Of a DNA stretch of 64,000 nt, positions 9,305 to 18,012 are shown one piece after another (position 1 is the first letter of the stretch; each line of letters opens with the position of its first letter). The notes beneath the pieces were generated by a model that saw nothing but the letters and a program-made list of their open reading frames with translations, was not told where the DNA came from and did not search any database. The DNA comes from Actibacterium mucosum KCTC 23349 (lineage in GTDB: Bacteria; Pseudomonadota; Alphaproteobacteria; Rhodobacterales; Rhodobacteraceae). The position numbers and the translations under genes were made by a program. The stretch lies in NCBI RefSeq assembly GCF_000647975.1, contig NZ_JFKE01000005.1, forward strand, positions 345,938-409,937, in the 5' to 3' direction.

Positions 9305-10240
9305 TCAGATTGCGGCGCAAATGACCAGAGCCAGCGCGCACAGGGCCGTTGCCCGTGTGAACAAGCGCAGGCCCTGCGCCATTTTTACCGCGTCGGGGTC
9401 GGGGGCATCGGCGTTCAGCCAGGGCTCGTTGGTTTTCCCTTCGGCATAGGTGCGGGGGCCGGACAGGCGGCAGTGCAACGCACCGGCCATGGCGCTTTCT
9501 GGCCAGCCCGCGTTGGGCGAGCGGTGATGGCGGGCATCGCGCCGGACGATGGGCCAGATAGCCGCGGGGCGGCCCGCGGCCAGCATGATCAGCCCTGCCG
9601 TCAGCCGCGCGGGGATCAGGTTTGCCACATCATCGATCCGGGCCGCGGCCCAGCCGAACCGCTCGTGTCGCGGCGTGCGATGTCCGATCATGGAGTCCAG
9701 CGTGTTGATCGCCTTGTAAGCCGCGATGCCGGGCAGCCCCGCGACCGCGCCCCAGAACAGCGGTGCGATCACCCCGTCCGAGGCGTTTTCGGCCAGGCTC
9801 TCTAACCCTGCGCGGGCAATGGCGGGGGTGTCCAGCTGTGCCGGGTCGCGGCCCACGATCATCGAGACAGCGTGGCGTGCGCCGGGCAGGTCCCCGGCCG
9901 CCAGCGGCCGAGCAACGGCGGCCACATGGGTATGCAACGAGCGGGCCGCGACCAGGGGCCAGGCCAGGGCACCGGTCAGGACAACACCCCAGATGCCGCC
10001 GGGCAACAGCCCGCTTAGGGCGATGGCAGGCACGGTCGCGGCGGTGATCACCAGAAGTGCCGCAAAGGTGCCTTTGGCGCGGCTTGCATGGCCTGCGCCG
10101 TTCAGGCGTTTGTCCAACACCGAAATCAACGCGCCGATCCATGTCACCGGGTGACCGATCCGGCGATAAAGCCAATCGGGCCATCCCAAGAGGGCGTCCA
10201 GCAGCAGGGCGATGGCCATGGCGGCGCAGAAACCGGTCAC
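9305..10240 (-). CDS. cbiB: Adenosylcobinamide-phosphate synthase
   Basis: 311 residues, integral membrane protein with several hydrophobic helices (for example near residues 2-15, 60-95, 145-165, 200-220 and the C-terminal end). Joins aminopropanol phosphate to adenosylcobyric acid. Family stretches are LGWPDWLYRRIGHPVTWIG, ENASDGVIAPLFWG and KAINTLDSMIGHR. It starts at GTG 10240, overlapping the stop of the threonine kinase gene, and ends 13 bases before cobD. The next two enzymes in the same operon supply its substrate. Confidence 0.95.
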   Translation of the reverse strand: MTGFCAAMAIALLLDALLGWPDWLYRRIGHPVTWIGALISVLDKRLNGAGHASRAKGTFAALLVITAATVPAIALSGLLPGGIWGVVLTGALAWPLVAARSLHTHVAAVARPLAAGDLPGARHAVSMIVGRDPAQLDTPAIARAGLESLAENASDGVIAPLFWGAVAGLPGIAAYKAINTLDSMIGHRTPRHERFGWAAARIDDVANLIPARLTAGLIMLAAGRPAAIWPIVRRDARHHRSPNAGWPESAMAGALHCRLSGPRTYAEGKTNEPWLNADAPDPDAVKMAQGLRLFTRATALCALALVICAAI

Positions 10241-11028
10241 GTGGGCCCTCCGGTGGTGAAATGCCTTATGTCGCGCAGCCCGGCACGGGTCAGGCTTTCA
10301 TCGATGCCCGCCGGCACCGTGCCGGGTTCAAACACCAATCCGCGGGCCGCGCCGGTATGGGCGCGGATATGGCCAAGGGCGCCTGTGGCGTCGGCCAAAG
10401 CGGACATCGGATCATCCGCGGGGCCACGCAGCGCCGTGGTACGCTGGGCTGAAAGGGCCGCAATCGCGGCAATATCCGGCAGGGTTTTGGCGTTTTGCCA
10501 CCGGTCCCAGAGGTCTGAAATGTCGGGAAACCCGTTGTCGGTGGGGTCGGTCGGTTGGGCGGGGCCGTAGAAACCACCGACGATCTTGGCCACGGGCACG
10601 GCCGGGGCCGGGGCAATGACCCGCCCCTCGCGCGAGGCCCAGAGAACGCGATCGGGCGCGGAAAGCATCAGCGGGTCACTGGCCCCTTCGGCAGCGATGC
10701 AGGCGGCGGGCAGGGCGTCCGTCTGAGCGCCCGCGATCCGGGCAAGGGCGACCAGGGCGCCGGTGGACATGCCGGTGCCCATGCCCGGGGTGCAATCGGG
10801 CGCAAGGTCGATGCGGCTGGCAAGCCGGGTGCCGAGGCCATGCAGGAACGCGGTGGCGCGGTCCGTGGCAATCAGCGCGGCGGCGTCATCGGTCAGCCCT
10901 GCCGGGCCGGGCATCAGGCGCGCAGTCACACCGACCCCGGTGCAGGGCAAGGTAACCAGAACCACCGGGCCGTCGGGGCCAAGCCGGCCTTGCAGCCACT
11001 CGCCAAAGTGGCCAGCCACACGGATCAT
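10237..11028 (-). CDS. bluE: L-threonine kinase (BluE/PduX-like GHMP kinase)
   Basis: 263 residues. GHMP-kinase ATP motif PGMGTGMSTGALVAL near residues 80-95. The N terminus VAGHFGEWLQGRLGPDGPVVLVTLP is the PduX/BluE signature. Phosphorylates L-threonine to L-threonine O-3-phosphate, the substrate of CobD. Rhodobacter capsulatus BluE is the closest named member I recognise. Starts with ATG 11028 overlapping the upstream phosphatase stop (ATGA) and ends overlapping cbiB (GTGA), so kinase, synthase and decarboxylase are coupled. Confidence 0.88.
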   Translation of the reverse strand: MIRVAGHFGEWLQGRLGPDGPVVLVTLPCTGVGVTARLMPGPAGLTDDAAALIATDRATAFLHGLGTRLASRIDLAPDCTPGMGTGMSTGALVALARIAGAQTDALPAACIAAEGASDPLMLSAPDRVLWASREGRVIAPAPAVPVAKIVGGFYGPAQPTDPTDNGFPDISDLWDRWQNAKTLPDIAAIAALSAQRTTALRGPADDPMSALADATGALGHIRAHTGAARGLVFEPGTVPAGIDESLTRAGLRDIRHFTTGGPT

Positions 11029-11603
11029 GCCGCGCCCTCGTTCACCGACAGAACAGCGTAGGATCCGTCCGGGAACCGGCGCAGGCGGGTCAGGGACAGG
11101 GTGCCGATATCGAAGGCCAGCCCGACGGGGATATCGCCCAGAGCCAACGCAAGGGCCGCCCGGATGACACCCGCATGTACGACAAGGATGCTGCTTTGCG
11201 AAACCCCGGTCAGCGCTGGCGCGGCGCGGGCGCAGAGATCGGCAAAGCTCTCACCCTCTTGAGCGCGATGCTGCGCCAATTCAGCGCGGCTGAGCGGACC
11301 AAGATCGGGGATATCGGCAACGGGCGCGCCGTCAAGCACGCCAAAATCCTGCTCCCACAGCCGGGCATCGACGCTTGGTGCACGACCGGGCCAAAGGGCC
11401 TCGGCGGTTTGAACGCAACGTCGCGCGGGACTGGATATCAGGGGCAGTTCGGGGGTGGAAAGGCGGGATTGCAGTGCCGCGACCTGTGCCGAACAACCTT
11501 GCAGCAAAGCCCCGACATCGGTGCGGCCACAAAGCCGCCCTTGGGTGTCGGCCGGTGCGTGGCGGATCAGAAACAGGTCACAATATGCCGCAGGCCCGGT
11601 CAA
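11025..11603 (-). CDS. cobC: Histidine phosphatase, probable alpha-ribazole phosphatase
   Basis: 192 residues, histidine phosphatase superfamily. The phospho-acceptor motif LIRHAPAD lies near residues 12-19 and the second catalytic His in VVHAGVIRA. In a cobalamin cluster such proteins are usually CobC (alpha-ribazole-5'-phosphate phosphatase) or the equivalent Rhodobacter gene; the exact substrate is inferred from context. No ATG fits: the start is probably TTG 11603, with AAAGGAA placed about 8 bases upstream; an overlapping ATG there goes straight into a stop. Divergent from cobU with a 43-base spacer. Confidence 0.8.
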   Translation of the reverse strand: MTGPAAYCDLFLIRHAPADTQGRLCGRTDVGALLQGCSAQVAALQSRLSTPELPLISSPARRCVQTAEALWPGRAPSVDARLWEQDFGVLDGAPVADIPDLGPLSRAELAQHRAQEGESFADLCARAAPALTGVSQSSILVVHAGVIRAALALALGDIPVGLAFDIGTLSLTRLRRFPDGSYAVLSVNEGAA

Positions 11604-11646
11604 TCCATCTTTCCTTTGCTTGCGCTTTCTGCTTTCTCACGGATCC

Positions 11647-12171
11647 ATGGGAAAGTCGATACTGGTCACAGGCGGGGCAAGGTCCGGCAAGAGCGCGATC
11701 GCCGAGCGGCTGACGCTGCAATTTGGCGGGCCGGTGGCGTATATCGCCACGGCGCAGGCCTGGGATGACGAAATGGCCGAGCGGATTGCCGAGCATCAGG
11801 CGCGGCGTGGTCCTGAATGGCGCACGGTCAACGCGCCGCTGGACGTGGTGGGCGCGCTGTGGCGCACCGATGGTGTGCCGCGCCTGCTGGATTGCCTGAC
11901 GATGTGGCTGTCGAACCTGATTCATGACGAGCGCGACTGGCGGGCCGAAGGTGCGGCCCTGGTGGCGGCCCTGGCCGAGCAAAGCGCGCCCGTGGTTCTG
12001 GTAACCAACGAGGTCGGCGGCGGCATCGTGCCCGAAAATGCGCTGGCGCGGGAATTTCGCGACGCGGCGGGTGTGCTGAACCAAATGGTGGCGGCGCAAT
12101 GTGATACTTTGTATTTGGCCGTTGCTGGCCACCCTTTGAAGGTGAAACCGAATGACGACTTCGCAATTTGA
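11647..12171 (+). CDS. cobU: Adenosylcobinamide kinase / adenosylcobinamide-phosphate guanylyltransferase
   Basis: 174 residues (CobP in Pseudomonas usage). P-loop GGARSGKSAIAE at residues 9-20, then VAYIATAQ, DCLTMWLSNLI and VTNEVGGGIVPEN, all hallmarks of the bifunctional enzyme that phosphorylates adenosylcobinamide and adds GMP. ATG 11647 opens directly with MGKSILVTGGARSGKS, so the start is firm. The 3' end overlaps cobT by 20 bases. Confidence 0.96.
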   Translation: MGKSILVTGGARSGKSAIAERLTLQFGGPVAYIATAQAWDDEMAERIAEHQARRGPEWRTVNAPLDVVGALWRTDGVPRLLDCLTMWLSNLIHDERDWRAEGAALVAALAEQSAPVVLVTNEVGGGIVPENALAREFRDAAGVLNQMVAAQCDTLYLAVAGHPLKVKPNDDFAI

Positions 12172-13162
12172 CCTGTCAACGCTGGCCGGATTGGCCGCCA
12201 CGCTGCCCGGTGTGGACCAGACCGCCCGCAGCGCGGCGACGGACCGGCAGAACCAGTTGACGAAACCCCCCGGCGCGTTGGGCCGGCTGGAAGATCTGGC
12301 GATCTTCATGGCCGGGTGGCAGGGGACGGAGAAACCGGTGATCAACACCGCGCAGGCGTTGGTCTTTGCCGGAAATCACGGCGTTTGTGCACAGGGCGTG
12401 AACCCGTTCCCGCAAGAGGTCACCGCGCAGATGGTGGCGAATTTTGAACATGGCGGTGCAGCAATCAATCAGCTGTGCCGTGCCGCGGGCGCAGACCTTT
12501 CGGTGATCGCGCTGGAGCTGGACCGGCCCACCGGCGACATCACTCAAGGCCCCGCGATGGGCGCCGAAGATGCGCAGGCCGCGCTGGACGCCGGTGCGGC
12601 GGCGGTGAACCCCAGCGCCGATATCGTGCTGTTGGGCGAGATGGGGATCGGCAATTCGACCATCGCCGCGGCGCTGGCCAACGCGGCCTTTGGCGGTGCG
12701 GCTGCCGACTGGGTTGGCCCGGGCACCGGGTCGGATGCCGCGGGTGTGTCGCGCAAGGTTGCGGTGGTGGAAACCGCGGTGGCGCGCCATGCGGGCTTGT
12801 CGGGCGCGGGCACGCTGGCCGCGCTGGGCGGGCGCGAGCAGGCGGCGATCTGCGGCGCGATTCTGGCGGCGCGGGCGCAAGGCATTCCGGTGCTGTTGGA
12901 TGGTTACATCTGCACGGCGGCGGCTGCGCCCTTGCATATGGCTGATCCGGCGTTGCTGGATCATTGCCTTGTGGCGCATCAATCGGCCGAGCCGGGACAT
13001 GCGATGCTGCTGAAGGCGATGGGCAAGACGCCGATCCTGCAATTTGACATGCGGCTGGGCGAGGGCTCGGGCGCGGCGCTGGCGCTGAGCGTTTTGCGCG
13101 CGGCGCTGGAGTGCCATAACGGCATGGCCACCTTCGCCGAGGCCGGGGTGGCGGGCGGATGA
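12152..13162 (+). CDS. cobT: Nicotinate-nucleotide:dimethylbenzimidazole phosphoribosyltransferase
   Basis: 336 residues (CobU in Pseudomonas usage). Makes alpha-ribazole phosphate from nicotinate mononucleotide and 5,6-dimethylbenzimidazole. Family motifs: KPPGALGRLEDLA, FAGNHGV, LGEMGIGNSTIAAA, and the C-terminal LQFDMRLGEGSGAALA with the catalytic Glu. The gene begins inside the last 20 bases of cobU in another frame and ends with an ATGA overlap into cobS. Product consumption of NaMN links it to the nadABC genes 1.3 kb away, which make that nucleotide. Confidence 0.96.
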   Translation: MTTSQFDLSTLAGLAATLPGVDQTARSAATDRQNQLTKPPGALGRLEDLAIFMAGWQGTEKPVINTAQALVFAGNHGVCAQGVNPFPQEVTAQMVANFEHGGAAINQLCRAAGADLSVIALELDRPTGDITQGPAMGAEDAQAALDAGAAAVNPSADIVLLGEMGIGNSTIAAALANAAFGGAAADWVGPGTGSDAAGVSRKVAVVETAVARHAGLSGAGTLAALGGREQAAICGAILAARAQGIPVLLDGYICTAAAAPLHMADPALLDHCLVAHQSAEPGHAMLLKAMGKTPILQFDMRLGEGSGAALALSVLRAALECHNGMATFAEAGVAGG

Positions 13163-13893
13163 GCCGGCATGCCGAACTGCACGCGGCCCTGATGTTGCTG
13201 ACCCGGCTGCCGGTGAAACCGGTGGGGGGCGAAACCCCGTCGATGGCCGACAGCCGCTGGGCCTTTCCGCTGGCGGGCGCGGTGGTGGGGGCAATCAGTG
13301 CGCTGGTGTTCTGGTTGGCGGGGGTTCTGGGGCTGGGCCCGTTTGCGGTCGCGTTACTGGCCATTGGTGCGGGCGTTTTGGCCACCGGCGGGCTGCACGA
13401 GGATGGCCTGGCTGATCTGGCCGACGGGCTGGGTGGCGGGGCCACCAAGGACCGCAAGCTGGAGATTATGCGCGACAGCCGGATCGGCAGCTATGGCGTG
13501 CTGGCGCTGATCCTGTCGCTGGGCCTGATCACCGCAGGGATTGTCGAGGCCGCGCCGGTATTCTGGGCGTTTATCGCCATTGGCGTCGCCAGCCGTGCGG
13601 CAATGGCGGCGGCGCTGATCCTGTTGCCGCCGGTGCGCGACGACGGGCTTGGCCATGCGGCGTCGGGCGGCAGGGCGGATGGAACAATCATGGTGATCGG
13701 CGCAATGGCGGCGCTGGCATTGCTGCCGCTGGGGTGGTCTGCGATTGTCGTGGCCGGGGGCGTGATCCTTGGCGCCGGGGTTGTGGCGCGCCTGGCGATG
13801 AAACAACTGGGCGGGCAAACCGGAGACGTTCTGGGTGCCACACAAAAAGCCGCGGAAATCGGTGGCTGGCTGGCGCTGGCGATGGTCTGTTAG
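13159..13893 (+). CDS. cobS: Adenosylcobinamide-GDP ribazoletransferase (cobalamin synthase)
   Basis: 244 residues, multi-pass membrane enzyme (CobV in Pseudomonas usage). Condenses adenosylcobinamide-GDP with alpha-ribazole (phosphate) to give the final cobalamin. Conserved GGLHEDGLADLADGLGGG and KLEIMRDSRIGSYGV are visible, followed by hydrophobic helices. ATGA overlap with cobT makes it the last gene of cobU-cobT-cobS. It converges on the HxlR gene with a 4-base overlap. Confidence 0.95.
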   Translation: MSRHAELHAALMLLTRLPVKPVGGETPSMADSRWAFPLAGAVVGAISALVFWLAGVLGLGPFAVALLAIGAGVLATGGLHEDGLADLADGLGGGATKDRKLEIMRDSRIGSYGVLALILSLGLITAGIVEAAPVFWAFIAIGVASRAAMAAALILLPPVRDDGLGHAASGGRADGTIMVIGAMAALALLPLGWSAIVVAGGVILGAGVVARLAMKQLGGQTGDVLGATQKAAEIGGWLALAMVC

Positions 13894-14252
13894 GCGGCCG
13901 TTTCTTTTTCAGCTTCCCGCGCCGCGCAAATGTCCATACCGACCTTGGCGATCGCCTCGATCGCGGGGACAAGGCGGTGGCCGAATTCGTTCAGGCTGTA
14001 TTCCACCGAAGGGGGCGAGGTGTCCAATACGCGGCGGTCCACAACGCCGTTGGCCTCAAGCTCTTTCAAACGGGTGGTCAGCACCTTGGGCGAGACCTGC
14101 GTGATCGAAGATTTCAGCTCGGAAAACCGCATCGGGCCGTGAGACAGGTTCCAGATGATGCTGGGCCCCCATGCGCCGCCGATGACCGACAGGCATTCCA
14201 GCAGCGGGCAGCCACCGGTTGAACTGGGTTTCGCCGTCGTCTGTTTGGCCAT
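13890..14252 (-). CDS. HxlR-family winged-helix regulator
   Basis: 120 residues. CPLLECLSVIGGAWGPSIIWNL followed by GPMRFSELKSSITQVSPKVLTTRLKELEANGVV is the HxlR wHTH. Cys15 and Cys20 flank the start of the first helix, the place of the thiol-sensing Cys in HxlR members such as YodB, so redox or electrophile sensing is possible but unproven. Faces nadA across 185 bases that contain two tandem 15-bp elements, its likely operator. Confidence 0.9.
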   Translation of the reverse strand: MAKQTTAKPSSTGGCPLLECLSVIGGAWGPSIIWNLSHGPMRFSELKSSITQVSPKVLTTRLKELEANGVVDRRVLDTSPPSVEYSLNEFGHRLVPAIEAIAKVGMDICAAREAEKETAA

Positions 14253-14295
14253 GCGTCAGGTCCCGTTCGGTTGGATGGCTGTATAGGTATCCATT

Positions 14296-14328
14296 GGTAA
14301 GCTTGTTTACAATGGTAGGCTTGTTCAC
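14296..14328. promoter_or_regulatory. Tandem 15-bp operator-like repeats between hxlR and nadA
   Basis: GGTAAGCTTGTTTAC (14296-14310) and GGTAGGCTTGTTCAC (14314-14328) match at 13 of 15 positions and lie 18 bases apart. The first is itself a GTAA-N6-TTAC dyad, the shape expected for a winged-helix dimer. They lie just upstream of the HxlR start on one strand and ~110 bases before nadA on the other, so autoregulation is the first guess. Confidence 0.6.
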
Positions 14329-14437
14329 CGGTTCGTTATTTTGCCAAATGGTCGAAAAACCCTTGATTTTAGGGCTGGTTTCCACGTTCGGCAGGGATTA
14401 AGTTGCGCTTCAGCTTTAACCAAGGGGGGGCATTTTC

Positions 14438-15487
14438 ATGCTGGACCTCACTGCCGCACGGGCAACTCTTTCCGAACATTACGATCTGTCGCCGTCCCTG
14501 ACGCTGGCCGAAGAGATGGGGGAAACCTATGGGCGCATGTCGCGGGTGGTCTCGCCAGCCGACTGGGCGATCTATGCGCCCTATGTCCGCGCCATCAATC
14601 AGCTGAAGGCCGAACGCAACGCCGTCGTGCTGGCCCATAACTATATGACGCCGGAAATCTTCCACGGTATCTCGGATGTGGTGGGCGACAGCCTGCAACT
14701 GGCGATCGAGGCCACCAAGGTGGATGCCGATGTGATCGTGCAATGCGGCGTGCATTTCATGGCCGAGACGTCAAAGATCCTGAGCCCCGAAAAAACCGTG
14801 CTGATGCCGGATATGGCGGCGGGCTGCTCGCTGGCCGAAAGCATCACCGCCGAGGGCGTGGCCGAGATTCGTGCCAAATATCCCGGCGCGCCGGTGGTCA
14901 GCTATGTGAACACCACCGCCGAGGTAAAGGCCGCGTCCGACATCTGCTGTACCTCGGCCAACGCGGTGCAGATCGTGGATGCGATGCCCGGCGACACGGT
15001 GATCATGACGCCCGACCAGTTTCTGGCGCAGAACGTGGCGGCGCAGTCGAAGAAAAAGGTCGTGTGGTGGGAGGGGTCGTGCATCGTGCACGAGCTGTAT
15101 ACCGCCGAGGATCTGCGCGCCTATCGCGAGGCCGACCCGGATGTGAAAATCATCGCCCACCCCGAATGCACACCCGCCGTGGTGGCCGAGGCCGATTTCA
15201 CCGGCTCGACCAGTGGCATTATCAAATGGGTGCATGACAACAAACCGGCCAAGGCGATGCTGGTGACCGAATGTTCGATGGCGTCGAATATCTCGGACGA
15301 GCTGCCCGAGGTTGAGTTCGCCAAACCCTGCAACATGTGCCCCTATATGAAGAAGATCACGCTGGAAAAGGTGTTGTATGCCTTGCACACCATGACCGGC
15401 CAGGTCGAGGTGGACGCCGCCGTGGCCAAGGATGCGCGCCGCGCCGTGCAGCGGATGATCGACCTGTCGCAGGAGCTGGGCCTCTGA
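14438..15487 (+). CDS. nadA: Quinolinate synthase A
   Basis: 349 residues. Condenses iminoaspartate with dihydroxyacetone phosphate to quinolinate using a [4Fe-4S] cluster. Family features: VVLAHNYMTPEI, VQCGVHFMAE (C103), TECSMASNI, and the C-terminal KPCNMCPYMKKITL carrying the third cluster cysteine. AAGGGGGGG precedes the ATG. First gene of nadA-nadB-nadC; its last codons overlap nadB. Confidence 0.97.
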   Translation: MLDLTAARATLSEHYDLSPSLTLAEEMGETYGRMSRVVSPADWAIYAPYVRAINQLKAERNAVVLAHNYMTPEIFHGISDVVGDSLQLAIEATKVDADVIVQCGVHFMAETSKILSPEKTVLMPDMAAGCSLAESITAEGVAEIRAKYPGAPVVSYVNTTAEVKAASDICCTSANAVQIVDAMPGDTVIMTPDQFLAQNVAAQSKKKVVWWEGSCIVHELYTAEDLRAYREADPDVKIIAHPECTPAVVAEADFTGSTSGIIKWVHDNKPAKAMLVTECSMASNISDELPEVEFAKPCNMCPYMKKITLEKVLYALHTMTGQVEVDAAVAKDARRAVQRMIDLSQELGL

Positions 15488-17067
15488 GCACCGCCGCCGC
15501 GCAGGATACCGGGCGCGTCCTGATTGTGGGCGCGGGGCTTGGCGCGCTTTACGCGGCGCTGAAACTGGCGCCGCGCCCGGTGCTGATGATCTCGCCCGAT
15601 CCGCTGGGCCAGGGGGCCAGCTCGGCCTGGGCGCAGGGCGGGGTGGCCGCGGCGATGGACCTGGGTGACAGCCCCCGGTCGCATGCCGATGACACGGTGG
15701 CCGCCGGTGCGGGGCTGGTGGTGCCGGATATCGCACAACTGGTCACCGCCGAGGCGCGTGATCATATTCTGGACCTGACCGCGCTGGGCACGCCGTTTGA
15801 TCGCACCGATGGTGGCGATTACGTGCTGTCGCGCGAAGCCGCGCACAGCTATGCCCGCGTGGTGCGGGTGAAGGGTGATCAGGCCGGTGCCGCAATCATG
15901 GCGGCGCTGATCGAGGCCGTACAAAAAACCCCCTCGATCCAGGTGGTCGAAGGCGCGCTGGCGACCGAATTGCATGTCGAAGGCGGCCGGGTCCGTGGCG
16001 TTTGGATCAGCAGTTCCGCCCCCGGCGGTTCCACCCCTGTGTTAATGACAGGTCCGGCGGTGTTGCTGGCTGGTGGCGGTTCGGCCGGGCTTTATGCCGT
16101 GGCCACCACGCCGCCGCGTATTCGCGGGCAGGTGATCGGCATGGCCGCGCGGGCCGGTGCACGGATCGCCGACCCGGAATTTGTGCAGTTCCACCCCACC
16201 GCGCTGGATGTGGGCGAGGACCCGGCGCCGCTGGCGACCGAGGCGTTGCGCGGCGAAGGCGCGGTGCTGGTCAATGCCGAGGGCGCGCGGTTCATGACCG
16301 GCCTGCATCCCGATGCCGAGCTGGCCCCGCGCGACGTGGTGGCGCGCGCCATCTTCGACGAATGGCGGGCCGGGCGGCGCCCGATGCTGGACACGCGCGC
16401 GGCAATTGGAGCCCGGATTGTCGAGCAGTTCCCAACCGTTGCCAGCGCCTGCGCACGTCATGGGATTGATCCTGTGACCCAGCCGTTCCCCGTTGCCGCC
16501 GCCGCCCATTACCACATGGGCGGGGTTGAAACCGCCCCGAATGGGCGCGCATCGCTGCCCGGTTTGTGGGTCTGCGGCGAGGCCTCGGCCACGGGGCTGC
16601 ACGGGGCGAACCGGCTGGCTTCGAACGGGCTGTTGGAAGCATTGGTCTATGGCCGCATCACGGCGATGGATATCTCTGCTGAATTGCCCGAGGGCATGGC
16701 CGCCCCGACGCTTGCCATCGCGTTCGAAGGGGCACCGGCCTGGACCGCGCCCGAGGCCGATACCGCCGCGCTGCGAAAGGTCATGACCCGCGATGTGGGT
16801 GTTTTGCGCGATGCAGAGGGCTTGAAGGCCGCATTGGTCGCGATCGCACAGCTTGAGGCGCGCAATGTCGAGGTGCCCAGCTTTGTCAATATGTGCGCCA
16901 CGGCCACGCTGATTGCGGCGGCGGCCTTGCAGCGTCAGGAAAGCCGCGGCGCGCATGCCCGCACCGATTACCCGGACCCGTCGCCAGAGACGCCGGAACG
17001 TACCCATATCACCCTGCAACAGGCGATGGACATCCGCGCCGCCGCCGTGAACGAGGTTCAATCATGA
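15484..17067 (+). CDS. nadB: L-aspartate oxidase, apparent CTG start
   Basis: About 527 residues. FAD enzyme oxidising L-aspartate to iminoaspartate for NadA. The nucleotide-binding [14 protein letters not shown] follows the start closely; [13 protein letters not shown] and the C-terminal [24 protein letters not shown] are L-aspartate oxidase signatures. No ATG, GTG or TTG exists in frame near the expected N terminus. CTG 15484 overlaps the nadA stop as CTGA and has AGGAG (15471-15475) 8 bases upstream, so I place the start there. It overlaps nadC by ATGA. Confidence 0.93.
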   Translation: MSTAAAQDTGRVLIVGAGLGALYAALKLAPRPVLMISPDPLGQGASSAWAQGGVAAAMDLGDSPRSHADDTVAAGAGLVVPDIAQLVTAEARDHILDLTALGTPFDRTDGGDYVLSREAAHSYARVVRVKGDQAGAAIMAALIEAVQKTPSIQVVEGALATELHVEGGRVRGVWISSSAPGGSTPVLMTGPAVLLAGGGSAGLYAVATTPPRIRGQVIGMAARAGARIADPEFVQFHPTALDVGEDPAPLATEALRGEGAVLVNAEGARFMTGLHPDAELAPRDVVARAIFDEWRAGRRPMLDTRAAIGARIVEQFPTVASACARHGIDPVTQPFPVAAAAHYHMGGVETAPNGRASLPGLWVCGEASATGLHGANRLASNGLLEALVYGRITAMDISAELPEGMAAPTLAIAFEGAPAWTAPEADTAALRKVMTRDVGVLRDAEGLKAALVAIAQLEARNVEVPSFVNMCATATLIAAAALQRQESRGAHARTDYPDPSPETPERTHITLQQAMDIRAAAVNEVQS

Positions 17068-17912
17068 CCCTGCAACCGCTGCCCGATTTCGTCATCGAAC
17101 CCATGGTGCGCAACGCGCTGGCCGAGGATCTGGGCACCAATGGCGACATTACCACCCGCACGGTGATCCCGTCCGGCACCACCTATCGCGCGGCGATCCG
17201 GGCGCGCGAGGCGGGTGTGGTTTCGGGGATGCAGGTGGCACGGATTGCCTTTGCCTTGGTGGATGCGGGGTTGCAGGTGGACACTCTGTTGCCCGATGGC
17301 AGCCCTTGTGCGCCGGGTGACGTGCTGATGCAGATCGCGGGCGACGCGGCCGCCATTTTGTCGGGCGAGCGCGTGGCGCTGAACTTTGCCGGGCGGCTGT
17401 CGGGCATTGCCACGATGACCGCCGGGTTCGTGGCCGAGACAGCGGGCACCAAAACCCGCGTGACCTGTACCCGCAAAACCACGCCCGGTTTGCGCGCGGT
17501 GGAAAAGCAGGCGGTGTTGCATGGCGGCGGGTTCAACCATCGGTTCGGCTTGTCGGACGCGATCCTGATCAAGGACAACCATATCGCCGCCGCCGGCGGG
17601 GTGAGCGCGGTTCTGAACGCGGTTCAGGCCCATGCCTCGCACATGATGCGGGTCGAGATCGAGGTGGATACGCTGGACCAGCTGGCCGAGGTTCTGGCGG
17701 TGGGCGGCGCCGATGTCGTGCTGCTGGACAATATGGACACGGCCACCCTGACCCGCGCGGTGGCGATGGTGGATGGGCGGCTGGTGACCGAGGCTTCGGG
17801 CAACATGCGCCGTGCCCGCATCGCCGAGGTGGCGGCGACCGGGGTGGATTACATCTCGGCCGGGGCGCTGACACATTCGGTTTCCACGCTGGACCTGGGC
17901 CTGGATTTCTAA
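17064..17912 (+). CDS. nadC: Nicotinate-nucleotide pyrophosphorylase (carboxylating)
   Basis: 282 residues, quinolinate phosphoribosyltransferase, giving nicotinate mononucleotide. Motifs: [35 protein letters not shown] with phosphate-binding Arg/Lys/His, and [14 protein letters not shown]. Start ATG 17064 overlaps nadB by ATGA. Completes the de novo NAD operon; its product is also the CobT substrate. Confidence 0.97.
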   Translation: MTLQPLPDFVIEPMVRNALAEDLGTNGDITTRTVIPSGTTYRAAIRAREAGVVSGMQVARIAFALVDAGLQVDTLLPDGSPCAPGDVLMQIAGDAAAILSGERVALNFAGRLSGIATMTAGFVAETAGTKTRVTCTRKTTPGLRAVEKQAVLHGGGFNHRFGLSDAILIKDNHIAAAGGVSAVLNAVQAHASHMMRVEIEVDTLDQLAEVLAVGGADVVLLDNMDTATLTRAVAMVDGRLVTEASGNMRRARIAEVAATGVDYISAGALTHSVSTLDLGLDF

Positions 17913-18012
17913 CAATCCGCGCCAATACGCTTGCCGATGGCGCAATCCATGTTGCAATTCGCGCCAATCTGTTCATATCCTGAACACCCAGTTTTTCGCC
18001 GGTGGAGGGAAC

